Assembly (NCBI GenBank): GCA_023261185.1
Contig: JALRJN010000074.1
Location: 1 to 33,364 of the forward strand
DNA length: 33,364 nt
Source of the DNA: Porticoccus sp.
GTDB lineage: Bacteria; Pseudomonadota; Gammaproteobacteria; Pseudomonadales; Porticoccaceae
Direction of reading: 5' to 3'
This document shows positions 15,880 to 27,159 of the stretch, one piece after another. A model generated the notes under the pieces. It did not search any database, was not told the DNA's origin, and was given only the letters and a program-made list of their open reading frames with translations. The position numbers and the translations under genes were made by a program. The stretch's first letter is position 1; each line of letters starts with the position of its first letter.

Positions 15880-16737
15880 TTGAACACATACCTGGCGGAA
15901 TGGTTTGTCGCACTGCAGCGACTATTACCCCAACACGGACTGTCCCGGTTGGGGAAAAAACTCGCGGAGTCTCAATCACCGCGAGTGAAAAATGCGCTGA
16001 TTCGACAGTTTATTAAAACCTACCAGGTCAACATGGAAGAGGCTTTATCTGCATCGCCCGATGACTACGCCTGTTTCAATGACTTTTTCACCCGCGCACT
16101 TAAGCCGGAAGCCAGGCCTATCGCCAAGGGCGATAGCGTGATCACCTCGCCGGCAGATGGGGCCGTCAGCCAACTGGGCACCATTACCGCAGGCGAAATT
16201 TTTCAGGCTAAAGGTAAATCCTTTTCTGTAGAGACACTGCTAGGTGAAGCTAACGAGGATAGCCGGCTCTTTCAGCAGGGTCAGTTCATGACCATTTACT
16301 TGTCGCCAAGCGACTATCACCGTGTCCATATGCCGGTGTCCGGCACACTCGACTACTGTCGCTATATTCCTGGAAAACTGTTTTCGGTCAATGCGGCTAC
16401 CACTGCCATGGTCGATGGGCTATTTGCCAAAAATGAACGCTTGGTCTGCGTTTTTGACACTGATTTTGGCCGCTGCGCTGTGGTGATGGTTGGCGCGATG
16501 ATGGTAGCGGGTATTGAAACCGTATGGCAAAAAGGCTATCAGGCAAATCAGCTGCGTGTGGATCAGTTTAAACCTGAAGAGATTACACTGGACAAGGGTG
16601 AAGAGATGGGCCGTTTTAAATTTGGCTCAACAGCAATTCTGCTGTTTGAACCAAATACTATCCACTGGTCACCGGAGATTGCCAGTGGTCACAATGTGCA
16701 GATGGGCCAGGAGATAGGCCAGCGAATGCCTGGCTGA
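15880..16737 (+). CDS. psd: Phosphatidylserine decarboxylase proenzyme
   Basis: Psd makes phosphatidylethanolamine from phosphatidylserine at the inner membrane. TTG 15880 is chosen as start: TGGAG at 15868-15872 precedes it by 7 nt, and it begins one base after the rhodanese stop. It gives MNTYLAEWFVALQRLLPQHGLSRL, a family-like N-terminus. An ATG at 15805 would overlap the rhodanese by 74 nt. The pyruvoyl-forming serine is S250 in FGST (usually LGST), where self-cleavage yields the beta and alpha chains. D93 in SPADG and the His in PSDYHRVHMP are the expected triad members. At 285 residues it is somewhat shorter than the enteric enzyme, as in Pseudomonas. Confidence 0.96.
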   Translation: MNTYLAEWFVALQRLLPQHGLSRLGKKLAESQSPRVKNALIRQFIKTYQVNMEEALSASPDDYACFNDFFTRALKPEARPIAKGDSVITSPADGAVSQLGTITAGEIFQAKGKSFSVETLLGEANEDSRLFQQGQFMTIYLSPSDYHRVHMPVSGTLDYCRYIPGKLFSVNAATTAMVDGLFAKNERLVCVFDTDFGRCAVVMVGAMMVAGIETVWQKGYQANQLRVDQFKPEEITLDKGEEMGRFKFGSTAILLFEPNTIHWSPEIASGHNVQMGQEIGQRMPG

Positions 16738-16747
16738 CAGCCAAAGA

Positions 16748-18187
16748 TCAAATTCGAAAACGATCCTTCAGGTTGGTAAACATACCGAATTTCTTAGGTG
16801 AAGTTTCCACAACTTCCTGATCGCCAGCCAAAGCACTATCAAGAACTTTGCTGGCATTTTTCATGAAAATGGTGGTAACTGCAGGTATATCAACGTCATA
16901 GCCTGACAACTCCAGATCCCTTGCAATCGCCAGCTTGGAGACCGAACGCGCCTTGGCCACGCCACTACTCATCAAAGCTTCTCGCGACTGCTTCTCGTCC
17001 TTCAAGTCCAACAGTATATATTCGCCAGAAGCCTTGGCTTTTTTCTGATTGAAGACCGCCACCTTAGGTGTCAAGCGAGAATCCGCATGTTGCTCTACCA
17101 CTACACCGACATCACCAGTGGTCAACTCCACCAGAGTCCCGGTGGGATACAAGCCGATCGACTGGATAAACTGAACAATCAGGTCATCCTGAAATTTTTT
17201 GTCTCGCATGTTGTAGAGCAGACTGACGGCACGAGATGGCGCCACAGGATCCTCAGACTCTTGCGGATTTGAAATAGCATCATATGTCGTGGCAATACCA
17301 GCAATACGGGCCAACAGGGGAATTTTCCCGCCCATAATACCCTCGGGAAAACCACTGCCATCAAAGCGTTCACAGTGGTAACGAACCACTGAAATCACCC
17401 GAGGCTCAACATTTTTCGAGGCTCGGAGCATTTCCACCCCGTACTCAACAAATTGCTGGTATTCCTTGTTTTCTTCAGGGGTGCGACGCTTTTTGCGCAA
17501 CAGTCCATTGGGCAATTTGACCTTGCCGATGTCCTTTAACAGAGTACCCAGACAAAGTACGGACATGTCGCCCTTGGGCATTCCAATGTAGCGGGCAAAT
17601 TGAACGGCCCAAAGCGCCGCTCTCATACTGTGGTCGTGTGTATGCTGATCTTTAAGACGCAGTCTCAACAACCAGGTGAATGCATCAGGACAGCGCACAA
17701 CGCTATTGACCATATCAGCAACCGCATCTTTCAGCAGCTGATAATCAAAATCTCGACCTTTGGCTATCTGTTTGGCGGCAAGAGTAAACTGGCCGCGCAA
17801 TTGCAATAATGCCTTTTCAGCATGTGCCACTTCACTGCTAAGCGGCACAACCTCAGTGTAAACATTGCGCTTGACCTCAATCGGAGTCACGTCACTTTTC
17901 TCCGTTATACCGGCCTGAGCTTTTGTCAGTGAAGAAATTATTTTTTTTCCTTGACCTGATTTGGCGGAGTAAGCATCGGTTACAACTGTGCCGATCGGGC
18001 TAGCGCCCTTGGTCACATCAATGAAAACAAAGTCACAGTAGTTACGCAGTGCGCTTATCTCCTTCGGGCTTTTGACCAGCAAGCCCTGGATGGGGAAAGG
18101 TGTTTGACTCCACGGGCGATCAAGACAGGAGACGTACATACCAATGGTGACGTCTTCCGCTCTGATTTTAACCTGTTTGATGCTCAT
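16748..18187 (-). CDS. DUF3391 / HD-GYP domain protein, possibly a degenerate c-di-GMP phosphodiesterase
   Basis: The first 90 or so residues form a DUF3391 domain (VTIGMYVSCLDRPWSQTPFPIQGLLV). An HD-GYP domain follows at about 175-375. Compared with active HD-GYP enzymes, the HD dyad reads KD (LLKDIGK, residues 221-222 counted from an in-frame GTG at 18196). The HHE motif reads HCE (274-276), and GYP reads GFP (282-284, within DGSGFPEG). The early His in HDHSMR and the IPLLARI segment are kept. The family cleaves c-di-GMP to pGpG or GMP using a di- or tri-metal centre, so loss of these ligands makes reduced or no activity likely. The ATG at 18187 is preferred over the GTG three codons upstream. 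It converges on psd with a 10-bp gap. Confidence 0.88.
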   Translation of the reverse strand: MSIKQVKIRAEDVTIGMYVSCLDRPWSQTPFPIQGLLVKSPKEISALRNYCDFVFIDVTKGASPIGTVVTDAYSAKSGQGKKIISSLTKAQAGITEKSDVTPIEVKRNVYTEVVPLSSEVAHAEKALLQLRGQFTLAAKQIAKGRDFDYQLLKDAVADMVNSVVRCPDAFTWLLRLRLKDQHTHDHSMRAALWAVQFARYIGMPKGDMSVLCLGTLLKDIGKVKLPNGLLRKKRRTPEENKEYQQFVEYGVEMLRASKNVEPRVISVVRYHCERFDGSGFPEGIMGGKIPLLARIAGIATTYDAISNPQESEDPVAPSRAVSLLYNMRDKKFQDDLIVQFIQSIGLYPTGTLVELTTGDVGVVVEQHADSRLTPKVAVFNQKKAKASGEYILLDLKDEKQSREALMSSGVAKARSVSKLAIARDLELSGYDVDIPAVTTIFMKNASKVLDSALAGDQEVVETSPKKFGMFTNLKDRFRI

Positions 18188-18198
18188 AGCTTTCACCC

Positions 18199-18211
18199 CC
18201 CCTATCAGGGG
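18199..18211 (-). promoter_or_regulatory. Hairpin over the ribosome site of the HD-GYP gene
   Basis: In the mRNA sense CCCC, a TGATA loop and GGGG are followed by GGG, then TGAAAGCT and the ATG. The G-run that would serve as ribosome-binding site forms the 3' arm of the stem, so folding would hide it. The rest of the 140-bp interval to hemE shows no clear terminator or promoter. Confidence 0.35.
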
Positions 18212-18327
18212 TAGAGATAATTTTTAGCCTGCGTTAAACCACAGACTGACAACGTAAGAATAAACCCGACAAAAAGAAAGGCAAGAGAGAGGGTGTCGCC
18301 GGTCAGAAATAACGATAACTGGTTACT

Positions 18328-19401
18328 TTAATTAGAGTTTTTGTGGTATTTCTCTGACAGTTCGTGAACTGCGTCAACAAATGCACCGGCGTGTTCAGGG
18401 TGGATATCCGGAGTTATCCCGTGACCCAGATTAAAGATATGGCCTGAACCAGCACCATAACTTTCAAGAATCGAAGCAACTTCCTGACGGATCCGGGCGG
18501 GGGAAGCCCTAAGCACAGCGGGGTCCATATTGCCTTGCAGGGCAACTTGCCCCCCAACGCGTTGACGCGCGGTGCCGATGTCAGTTGTCCAGTCCAGACC
18601 TATTGCATCACAACCAGCGCCAGCGATGGCTTCGAGCCACTGGCCACCACCTTTAGTAAAGAGGATAACGGGCACAGGGCGCCCCTCATTTTCTTTCAAT
18701 AATCCCGAGACAATTTTGCGCATGTAGGCAAGTGAAAATTCCTGGTAAGCACTATGAGAGAGACTCCCACCCCAGGTATCAAAGATTTGTACTGCCTGTG
18801 CTCCCGCTGCAATCTGTGCGTTCAGGTACACAATCACCGACTCAGCCAGAACATCCAGCAGTTGGTGCATCAGCTCAGGCTGTTCATACATGAGTGTTTT
18901 ACAACGGGCAAAATCACGACTTGAGCCTCCCTCAACCATGTAAGTTGCCAATGTCCAGGGACTCCCTGAAAAACCGATCAGCGGCACCCGCCCATTCAAT
19001 TCACGGCGGATGGTACTCACTGCATCAACAACATAAGCCAGGTCTTCATGGGGCTTAACTACCTCCAGAGCAGTGATCTCCTTTTCGGTACGTACCGGCT
19101 TTCGAAATTTTGGACCCTCGCCCGCTTCAAAATAGAGGCCAAGGCCCATCGCATCAGGGATAGTCAGGATGTCAGAAAATAGAATGGCGGCATCGAGCGG
19201 ATAGCGCTCAAGAGGCTGCAATGTGACTTCACAGGCAAGATCCGGGTTGGTACACAACCCCATAAAGTCCCCAGCTTGGCTACGGGTCTCCCGGTACTCA
19301 GGCAAGTATCTCCCCGCCTGTCGCATCATCCAAACAGGAGTGACATCTACCGGCTGACGCAGCAATGCCCGCAGGAAGCGGTCGTTTTTCAATGCCGTCA
19401 T
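18328..19401 (-). CDS. hemE: Uroporphyrinogen decarboxylase
   Basis: HemE converts uroporphyrinogen III to coproporphyrinogen III in haem synthesis, in the cytosol and without a cofactor. Conserved segments are [16 protein letters not shown] near residue 22 (R27, R31), [13 protein letters not shown] with the catalytic Asp at 77, [27 protein letters not shown], and [10 protein letters not shown] near the C-terminus. At 357 residues the length is standard. It starts 9 bp after the gltD stop and is probably co-transcribed with gltB-gltD, the arrangement known in Pseudomonas. The link is sensible because glutamate feeds the C5 route to tetrapyrroles. Confidence 0.98.
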   Translation of the reverse strand: MTALKNDRFLRALLRQPVDVTPVWMMRQAGRYLPEYRETRSQAGDFMGLCTNPDLACEVTLQPLERYPLDAAILFSDILTIPDAMGLGLYFEAGEGPKFRKPVRTEKEITALEVVKPHEDLAYVVDAVSTIRRELNGRVPLIGFSGSPWTLATYMVEGGSSRDFARCKTLMYEQPELMHQLLDVLAESVIVYLNAQIAAGAQAVQIFDTWGGSLSHSAYQEFSLAYMRKIVSGLLKENEGRPVPVILFTKGGGQWLEAIAGAGCDAIGLDWTTDIGTARQRVGGQVALQGNMDPAVLRASPARIRQEVASILESYGAGSGHIFNLGHGITPDIHPEHAGAFVDAVHELSEKYHKNSN

Positions 19402-19410
19402 TAGTGCGCC

Positions 19411-20865
<1,455 letters not shown>

Positions 20866-23800
20866 TTACTGGGGTTCTGCCCGAGTATGCTGCAGCAGAC
20901 CCTGCAGACTCGCCGCCTTGGGTTTTACCAGCCAGAAGCTACTCACATAATGTTCAAAGTTATCGAGAATCGTCTGGCCCCAAGAACTACCCGTTTCCTC
21001 GACAAACTCTTTAACAATGCCTTCCAGATTGTGTCGGTACTCCTCAGTGGCTTCGCTGGTAATACGCTGAATATCAACTAGCTCCATATTGTAGCGGTCG
21101 ACAAAATTGCGCTCTTGGTCCAGCACATAAGCAAAACCGCCGGTCATACCTGCGCCGAAGTTGTACCCTGTTTCTCCCAGCACCACGACAATACCGCCGG
21201 TCATATATTCACAGCAGTGGTGCCCAGCACCTTCAATCACTGCAAGAGAACCGGAGTTTCTCACGGCAAAACGTTCACCTGCCCGGCCTGCCGCGAACAG
21301 CTTGCCCCCCGTGGCACCATAAAGACAGGTATTACCAACAATCGGCGCATCATTTGAGGCGTAGCGGCTGTTTTCAGGCGGTGCAATGACAACCTTACCA
21401 CCGGCCATACCCTTGCCTACGTAGTCATTGGCGTCACCAATCAGGTGTATATCCAGGCCACCGGCATTCCAGACACCCAGTGACTGCCCGGCCACACCCC
21501 TCAAGTTCAACTTGATCGGCGCATCAACCATGCCCTGGTTGCCGTAACGCTTGGCTATTTCACCCGACAATCTGGCGCCAATTGAGCGATCACAGTTACT
21601 GACCGAATAGCTGAATTCACCGCCGGCCTTACTTTCAATGGCCGGCAGAATTTCTGTAACCATCTGCTCGGCCAAAACACCCTTATCAAATGGGTAGTTT
21701 CTGGCAACCTGACAAGTTTGTGGCTTGCTCTGAAGCAGTTCATCGGTGTAGATAATAGGCGAAAGATCCAGCTTCTTATGCTTTTCCGTTGTACCGGAAA
21801 GCGTCTCCAAAAGGTCTACCCGACCCACTAGCTCTCCCAACGTCCTGACACCTAAACGGGACATCCACTCACGTGTTTCTTCTGCCATAAAGCGGAAAAA
21901 GTTGCGCGCCATTTCTACCGTACCGTGGTAGTACTCTTCCCGCAGCTGTTTGTCTTGGGTGGCAACACCTGTTGCGCAGTTGTTGAGGTGACAGATGCGT
22001 AGATATTTACAACCCAGCGCAATCATAGGCGCAGTTCCGAAACCGAAACTTTCTGCACCTAAAATGGCCGCTTTGACCACATCAAGGCCGGTTTTCAAAC
22101 CGCCATCGGTCTGAACCCTCACTTTGTCGCGCAGATCATTGGCCCTTAATGTCTGGTGGGTTTCCGCCAAACCAAGCTCCCACGGGGAACCGGCATAGCG
22201 AATAGACGTCAGTGGGCTGGCCGCTGTGCCACCGTCATAACCGGAGATCGTAATCAAATCTGCATAGGCCTTGGCCACGCCGGCTGCAATGGTTCCCACG
22301 CCAGGTCTGGATACAAGCTTAACGGACACCAATGCCTGCGGATTGACCTGCTTCAGGTCAAAGATAAGCTGAGCCAAGTCCTCAATGGAATAGATATCGT
22401 GGTGAGGAGGTGGCGAAATCAGGGTGACACCGGGAACCGAATAACGCAGTCTGGCAATCAAGTCATTGACTTTACCACCCGGCAACTGCCCTCCCTCACC
22501 CGGCTTTGCACCTTGCGCAACCTTGATCTGGATGACTTCAGCACTGGAAAGGTAATGTGGCGTGACGCCAAAACGACCAGAGGCAACCTGCTTGATTTTG
22601 GAAACCTTGATCGTGCCATATCGGGCAGGATCTTCGCCACCTTCACCAGAGTTAGACCTGCCGCCGAGGCTATTCATGGCTTCTGCCAACGCCTCATGTG
22701 CTTCGGGTGACAATGCACCCAATGACATGCCGGCAGAATCGAACCGTTTGATAATATCTTCAATCGGCTCGACTTCACTCAGTAGCACAGGAGCAATATC
22801 GCCTCTCACCTTCAACAGATCACGAAGTGTTGCTATCGGCCTGTCATTTACCAATCCGGCATAATCATGCCAGGCAGCATAATCATTGTTCTGTACCGAT
22901 TTGTGTAATGCTGTAACGACATCCGGATTGAAAGCATGATATTCCTGACCATGCACATATTTCAGCAAACCACCCGGGTTAATGGGCTTGCGATCACTCC
23001 AGGCTTCTGCCGCCAGCAATTTCAAGTCGTTTTGCAGCTCGCCGAAACCGGCACCCTCGATTCGACTTGGCGTTTCAGCAAAGCAGATTTCAACAACATC
23101 AGATGACAAACCGATAATTTCGTACAACTGGGCACCCCGGTATGAACCGATTGTAGAGATACCCATCTTGGATAAAATCTTAAGCAGCCCCTTGTTAATA
23201 CCCTTACGGTAGTTTTTGAAGGCTGTTCCCAGATCACACAGTACTTCCCCGGAATTCACAAGATCTGACAGAATATGGAAACTCAAATAGGGATAAACGG
23301 CAGAAGCACCATAGCCAATCAATGTGGCGATCTGATGCGAATCGCGAGCCGAGGCCGTGCTGGCGATGATGTTCGCATTACACCGCTCACCTACGGCAAT
23401 CAGATGATGGTGCACAGCCCCCACAGCCATAAGCATTGGAATGGGCAACTTATCTGCAGCAATCTCTGAGTCAGACAGGATACAAAGTACGACACCCTCT
23501 TTGACCGCTTTTTCCACTTCCAGACACAGGTTCTGAATAGCGTCTTTGAGGCTAAATGTTTGGGGGTTGTAATTGACACCAAACTTTTTAACCGGGTACT
23601 CGCTCTGGTCAATATTTTTCAGCGCATAATACTTTCGAGGTGACAGTACGGGGCTGTTCAAATTGACACGCCTACCGTGTTCAGGCGTTTCCGAAAAAAG
23701 GCACTCTTCCCGACCCAGCTGGGTAGCCAATGACATCACCAGTGATTCGCGCAGAGGATCAATAGGTGGGTTTGTCACCTGAGCAAATTGCTGGCGGAAG

Positions 23801-25320
23801 TAATCGTAAAGGGAGCGCTGCTTTGCAGAAAGCACAGCCATGGGTGTGTCGTCACCCATGGAGCCAACAGCTTCCTGACCGCCTTCGGCCAGTGGTCTCA
23901 ACACCTGGTCTCTTTCTTCCTGGCTGGCAAGAAACAGCTTCATGTAACGGCGCACCTGCTCGCGACTGAGCGCCCCCTCCACCTCGATGCTGTCTTGGTC
24001 CATGGTGGACATGACCTTGACCGTGCCTTCTCGCAACCATTGCTGGTAAGGATTTCCTGATGCCAGCTCGCGATCTATGTCTTCAGCAGTCAACATATTG
24101 CCAGTCAGGGTATCAATGGAGAGGATGTCACCGGGCCCAAGTCGGCCTTTTGCAACCACGTTTTCCGGTTGATATTTGTAGACACCGATTTCAGAAGCTA
24201 CAGTGATGATGTCATCATCTGTCAGCACCCAACGAGATGGACGCAGACCGTTTCGGTCCAAGGTACAGACGGCATAGCGACCGTCAGTAATCACCATTCC
24301 TGCGGGCCCATCCCAAGGCTCCATATGCATGGATATGTATTCAAAATATGCCCGTTCGTTGGGCCCGTAATCCTGTGTGTTGTTCCAGGCAGGCGGCACC
24401 AGCAAGCGAACGGCCTTGTGCAGATCCATACCACCAGCCACGAGAACTTCCAACATGTTATCCAGGCTGGAAGAGTCTGAGCCCGTTCTGTTCACCAAGG
24501 GTGCAACATCCAGCAAATCGGGCAACAGCGGGGTCTCAAATTTCGGTGTTCTCGCTACCGACCAGTTACGGTTCCCGGTAATGGTGTTGATTTCACCATT
24601 GTGAGCAAGCATCCGGAATGGCTGAGCCAAAGGCCAGCGAGGCATTGTATTTGTCGAGAAACGCTGGTGAAAAACACAAATTGCGGTTTCCAGCGCAGGA
24701 TCATCCAGATCAAGGTAAAACTTGGGCAGGTCTACCGGCATCATCAGCCCTTTGTAGCTGATAACATTGGCCGACAAACTTGCAATGTAGAACGACTCAT
24801 CTGCCGCTAGGACTTTTTCTGCCTTGCGTTTGGCAATAAAGAGACGAGCGTTAAACGGCTGTTCCTCTAGATCGCCTGCAGCCACAAACACCTGCGCAAA
24901 GACAGGCAGGGATCGCAAGGCAATTTCGCCAAGACAATCTGTATTGGTAGGCACTTCCCGCCAGCCAATAACCTGAAGCCCTTCTTTTTGAAGCGTTTCA
25001 TTAACGACTTGCTGAGACTGTTCACGGAGTGCAGCATCCTGGCTCAACATGACGGCGCCAACCGCATAGAGCTCTGGCAGGTCTACAGCAAACAGCTCTT
25101 GCGCAACCTGACGCATAAAGCTATCTGGTTTTTGCAACAACAAGCCGCAGCCATCACCTGTCTTCCCATCGGCGGCAATACCACCGCGGTGGGTCATACA
25201 AGTTAATGACTCAATGGCCGTTTCCAGGATACGGTGACTTGCTTGCCCCTTAGTATGGGCAATCAAACCAAAACCGCAGTTATCTTTGAATTCATCTAAC
25301 CGATAAAGGCCTGTCGACAT
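20866..25320 (-). CDS. gltB: Glutamate synthase (NADPH) large subunit
   Basis: GltB forms glutamate from glutamine and 2-oxoglutarate. The N-terminal Ntn amidotransferase domain (about 1-430) has its nucleophile at C15 ([10 protein letters not shown]) after a 14-residue propeptide that must be removed. The central and FMN domains follow, with [16 protein letters not shown] and [19 protein letters not shown]. The 3Fe-4S motif is [12 protein letters not shown]. The C-terminal GXGXG beta-helix carries repeated G-x-x-G turns ([48 protein letters not shown]). At 1484 residues it is full length. It is first in the gltB-gltD-hemE group. Confidence 0.98.
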   Translation of the reverse strand: MSTGLYRLDEFKDNCGFGLIAHTKGQASHRILETAIESLTCMTHRGGIAADGKTGDGCGLLLQKPDSFMRQVAQELFAVDLPELYAVGAVMLSQDAALREQSQQVVNETLQKEGLQVIGWREVPTNTDCLGEIALRSLPVFAQVFVAAGDLEEQPFNARLFIAKRKAEKVLAADESFYIASLSANVISYKGLMMPVDLPKFYLDLDDPALETAICVFHQRFSTNTMPRWPLAQPFRMLAHNGEINTITGNRNWSVARTPKFETPLLPDLLDVAPLVNRTGSDSSSLDNMLEVLVAGGMDLHKAVRLLVPPAWNNTQDYGPNERAYFEYISMHMEPWDGPAGMVITDGRYAVCTLDRNGLRPSRWVLTDDDIITVASEIGVYKYQPENVVAKGRLGPGDILSIDTLTGNMLTAEDIDRELASGNPYQQWLREGTVKVMSTMDQDSIEVEGALSREQVRRYMKLFLASQEERDQVLRPLAEGGQEAVGSMGDDTPMAVLSAKQRSLYDYFRQQFAQVTNPPIDPLRESLVMSLATQLGREECLFSETPEHGRRVNLNSPVLSPRKYYALKNIDQSEYPVKKFGVNYNPQTFSLKDAIQNLCLEVEKAVKEGVVLCILSDSEIAADKLPIPMLMAVGAVHHHLIAVGERCNANIIASTASARDSHQIATLIGYGASAVYPYLSFHILSDLVNSGEVLCDLGTAFKNYRKGINKGLLKILSKMGISTIGSYRGAQLYEIIGLSSDVVEICFAETPSRIEGAGFGELQNDLKLLAAEAWSDRKPINPGGLLKYVHGQEYHAFNPDVVTALHKSVQNNDYAAWHDYAGLVNDRPIATLRDLLKVRGDIAPVLLSEVEPIEDIIKRFDSAGMSLGALSPEAHEALAEAMNSLGGRSNSGEGGEDPARYGTIKVSKIKQVASGRFGVTPHYLSSAEVIQIKVAQGAKPGEGGQLPGGKVNDLIARLRYSVPGVTLISPPPHHDIYSIEDLAQLIFDLKQVNPQALVSVKLVSRPGVGTIAAGVAKAYADLITISGYDGGTAASPLTSIRYAGSPWELGLAETHQTLRANDLRDKVRVQTDGGLKTGLDVVKAAILGAESFGFGTAPMIALGCKYLRICHLNNCATGVATQDKQLREEYYHGTVEMARNFFRFMAEETREWMSRLGVRTLGELVGRVDLLETLSGTTEKHKKLDLSPIIYTDELLQSKPQTCQVARNYPFDKGVLAEQMVTEILPAIESKAGGEFSYSVSNCDRSIGARLSGEIAKRYGNQGMVDAPIKLNLRGVAGQSLGVWNAGGLDIHLIGDANDYVGKGMAGGKVVIAPPENSRYASNDAPIVGNTCLYGATGGKLFAAGRAGERFAVRNSGSLAVIEGAGHHCCEYMTGGIVVVLGETGYNFGAGMTGGFAYVLDQERNFVDRYNMELVDIQRITSEATEEYRHNLEGIVKEFVEETGSSWGQTILDNFEHYVSSFWLVKPKAASLQGLLQHTRAEPQ

Positions 25321-25406
25321 AATAAAACTCTAGACAGAAAGCAAGTAAAAACAGCTGGTTATATGGCCCAAAAATAGGTGACTCATATGGGCACAAAAGG
25401 AGGGAC

Positions 25407-25435
25407 ATTTTACATGGCAGAAGCCTGCGCCACAA
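25407..25435 (-). promoter_or_regulatory. Candidate sigma-70 promoter for gltB-gltD-hemE
   Basis: On the minus strand TTGTGG (25435-25430), a 17-nt spacer and TAAAAT (25412-25407) have ideal spacing with a 5/6 -10 match, leaving a leader of about 80 nt before the gltB ATG. The -35 is only partly consensus. Confidence 0.4.
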
Positions 25436-25473
25436 ATATCTAAAAGATAAAAGCCTATGGCGAAGGGATAACT

Positions 25474-25492
25474 ATGAAGCCAAGAGCTTCAT
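25474..25492 (-). terminator. Inverted repeat downstream of aroB, possible weak terminator
   Basis: ATGAAGC, a 5-nt loop and GCTTCAT form a perfect 7-bp stem starting 7 nt after the aroB stop codon. The sequence after it (AGTTATCCC) is not a proper T-run, so termination would be weak or factor-dependent. Confidence 0.35.
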
Positions 25493-25498
25493 TCTGGT

Positions 25499-26599
25499 TC
25501 ATTCTTCTGCTGACAGCAAGCTTCTCAGGTAGTCCGCGTCGAAATCTGAAGTAACCGTGGCTTCCCCCAAAGACTTCAACAATACCAGTCGCAAAGTGCC
25601 ATCAAGAACCTTTTTATCGACGCTCATTAGGGACATGAACGTTTGGCGATCAATACTCTTAGGAGCCCATACTGGCAACTGACATTGCTCCAATAGGTTC
25701 ACCACACGCAGCTTGTCTTCTTCACTTACCCAGCCCATCCTCCTGGAGAGCTCGGTCGCCATCACCATTCCCGCTGCAATAGCTTCTCCATGCAGCCATT
25801 CTCCATATCCCTGAGCGGTTTCAATGGCATGACCGAAGGTGTGACCAAAATTCAGAATAGCCCGAACACCACCTTCTTTTTCATCTTCATGAACTACTTT
25901 TGCCTTGTTTTCACAGGAACGGTGAACTGCGAATGCAATTGCTTCAGGATCACGAGCCAGCAATCGTTCCATATTACTTTCCAGCCAGACAAAAAAATCC
26001 GCATCCCGAATCAAGCCGTATTTAACAACTTCAGCTAACCCTGCGCGGTATTCTCTATCGGGCAGCGTGTTAAGGGTATCTGTATCAGCAATCACACATT
26101 GCGGCTGGTAGAAAGCTCCAATCATATTTTTCCCTTTCGGGTGATTGACAGCTGTCTTACCTCCTACAGAAGAGTCGACCTGGGCCAGTAAAGTTGTAGG
26201 GATCTGGATAAAATTGACACCCCGCTGATAGCAGGCTGCCGCAAACCCCGTCATATCACCAACGACACCGCCACCCAGCGCAATTAGCGTTGTGGTCCGG
26301 TTATGTTGCTTGCTAAGCAACTCATCAAAAATCCGGTTCAATGTATCCAGGTTTTTAAATTTTTCACCGTCAGGGAGAATAGTTGTATCAACTTGGTAGC
26401 CCGCCAGAATTTGACAGACTTTGCTCAGGTATAAAGGTGCTATCGTCTCATTTGACACGATCATGACTTGAGAGCCAGAAATAAATGGGCACAAGTGCTC
26501 TGGTTTGGACAGAAGGCCCTCACCGATAAAAATTGGATAACTGCGATCGCCCAGGTCGACCATTAAAGAGGTAGCGGCGGCAAAACTGGTCACTATCAT
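25499..26599 (-). CDS. aroB: 3-dehydroquinate synthase
   Basis: AroB converts DAHP to 3-dehydroquinate, the second step of the shikimate pathway, using NAD and a divalent metal. Visible signatures are [44 protein letters not shown] (NAD loop), [23 protein letters not shown], the metal-site region [13 protein letters not shown] and [13 protein letters not shown]. The length of 366 is usual. The ATG at 26599 has GGGGAG 4 nt upstream. An internal ATG (residue 13, [14 protein letters not shown]) would match shorter homologues but lacks a ribosome site. It lies 35 bp after aroK. Confidence 0.98.
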   Translation of the reverse strand: MIVTSFAAATSLMVDLGDRSYPIFIGEGLLSKPEHLCPFISGSQVMIVSNETIAPLYLSKVCQILAGYQVDTTILPDGEKFKNLDTLNRIFDELLSKQHNRTTTLIALGGGVVGDMTGFAAACYQRGVNFIQIPTTLLAQVDSSVGGKTAVNHPKGKNMIGAFYQPQCVIADTDTLNTLPDREYRAGLAEVVKYGLIRDADFFVWLESNMERLLARDPEAIAFAVHRSCENKAKVVHEDEKEGGVRAILNFGHTFGHAIETAQGYGEWLHGEAIAAGMVMATELSRRMGWVSEEDKLRVVNLLEQCQLPVWAPKSIDRQTFMSLMSVDKKVLDGTLRLVLLKSLGEATVTSDFDADYLRSLLSAEE

Positions 26600-26634
26600 C
26601 GACTCCCCGTCAGAAGGGGTGCGAATTTACCACA

Positions 26635-27159
26635 TCAACATCGATGCTGGCGAACCTCTCTTGTTACCCACTCAGCAACAAATTGAGGTTTTTTTCTTTC
26701 TGTTTCGACGATGAGGTCAGCCACCTCCCGATACAACGGGTCTCGTTCTTTCATTAGCCGTGTCAATACAGATAGCGGATCATCGACCTGCAGGAGTGGC
26801 CGCGAACGGTCATGCGCCGTCCGTTCAAGCAATTGCTTCGCAGATGCACATAGGTAGACGACACATCCCCGGGACTTGAGCACTTCCCTATTTTGGGGGT
26901 CGATGACGGCACCGCCACCGGTGGCCAACAGAATGCCCTCATCGGCCGCCAACTCTGCCAGCAACAAGCTTTCCCGCTTGCGAAAGCCTGCCTCTCCCTC
27001 AACATCGAATATCCAGGGAATATCTGCCCCACAACGCTTTTCTATTTCAGCGTCCAGATCAACAAATTTGAGAGAAAGATTTTTTGCGGCGATACGGCCA
27101 ATTGTGGTCTTGCCGGCCCCCATGGGGCCGACAAGAAAGACATTGTTAGGTTTTGACAT
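26635..27159 (-). CDS. aroK: Shikimate kinase
   Basis: AroK phosphorylates shikimate at the 3-hydroxyl using ATP. The 174-residue protein has Walker A GPMGAGKTT at residues 11-19, the shikimate-binding DLDAEIEKRCG (Asp pair) and FRKRE with its Arg, ATGGGAV for the substrate loop, and the lid RPLLQVDDPL. The start codon overlaps the pilQ stop by 1 nt (TAATG), so the gene is read from the pil operon. The pilQ-aroK-aroB order is conserved across many gammaproteobacteria. Confidence 0.98.
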   Translation of the reverse strand: MSKPNNVFLVGPMGAGKTTIGRIAAKNLSLKFVDLDAEIEKRCGADIPWIFDVEGEAGFRKRESLLLAELAADEGILLATGGGAVIDPQNREVLKSRGCVVYLCASAKQLLERTAHDRSRPLLQVDDPLSVLTRLMKERDPLYREVADLIVETERKKPQFVAEWVTREVRQHRC

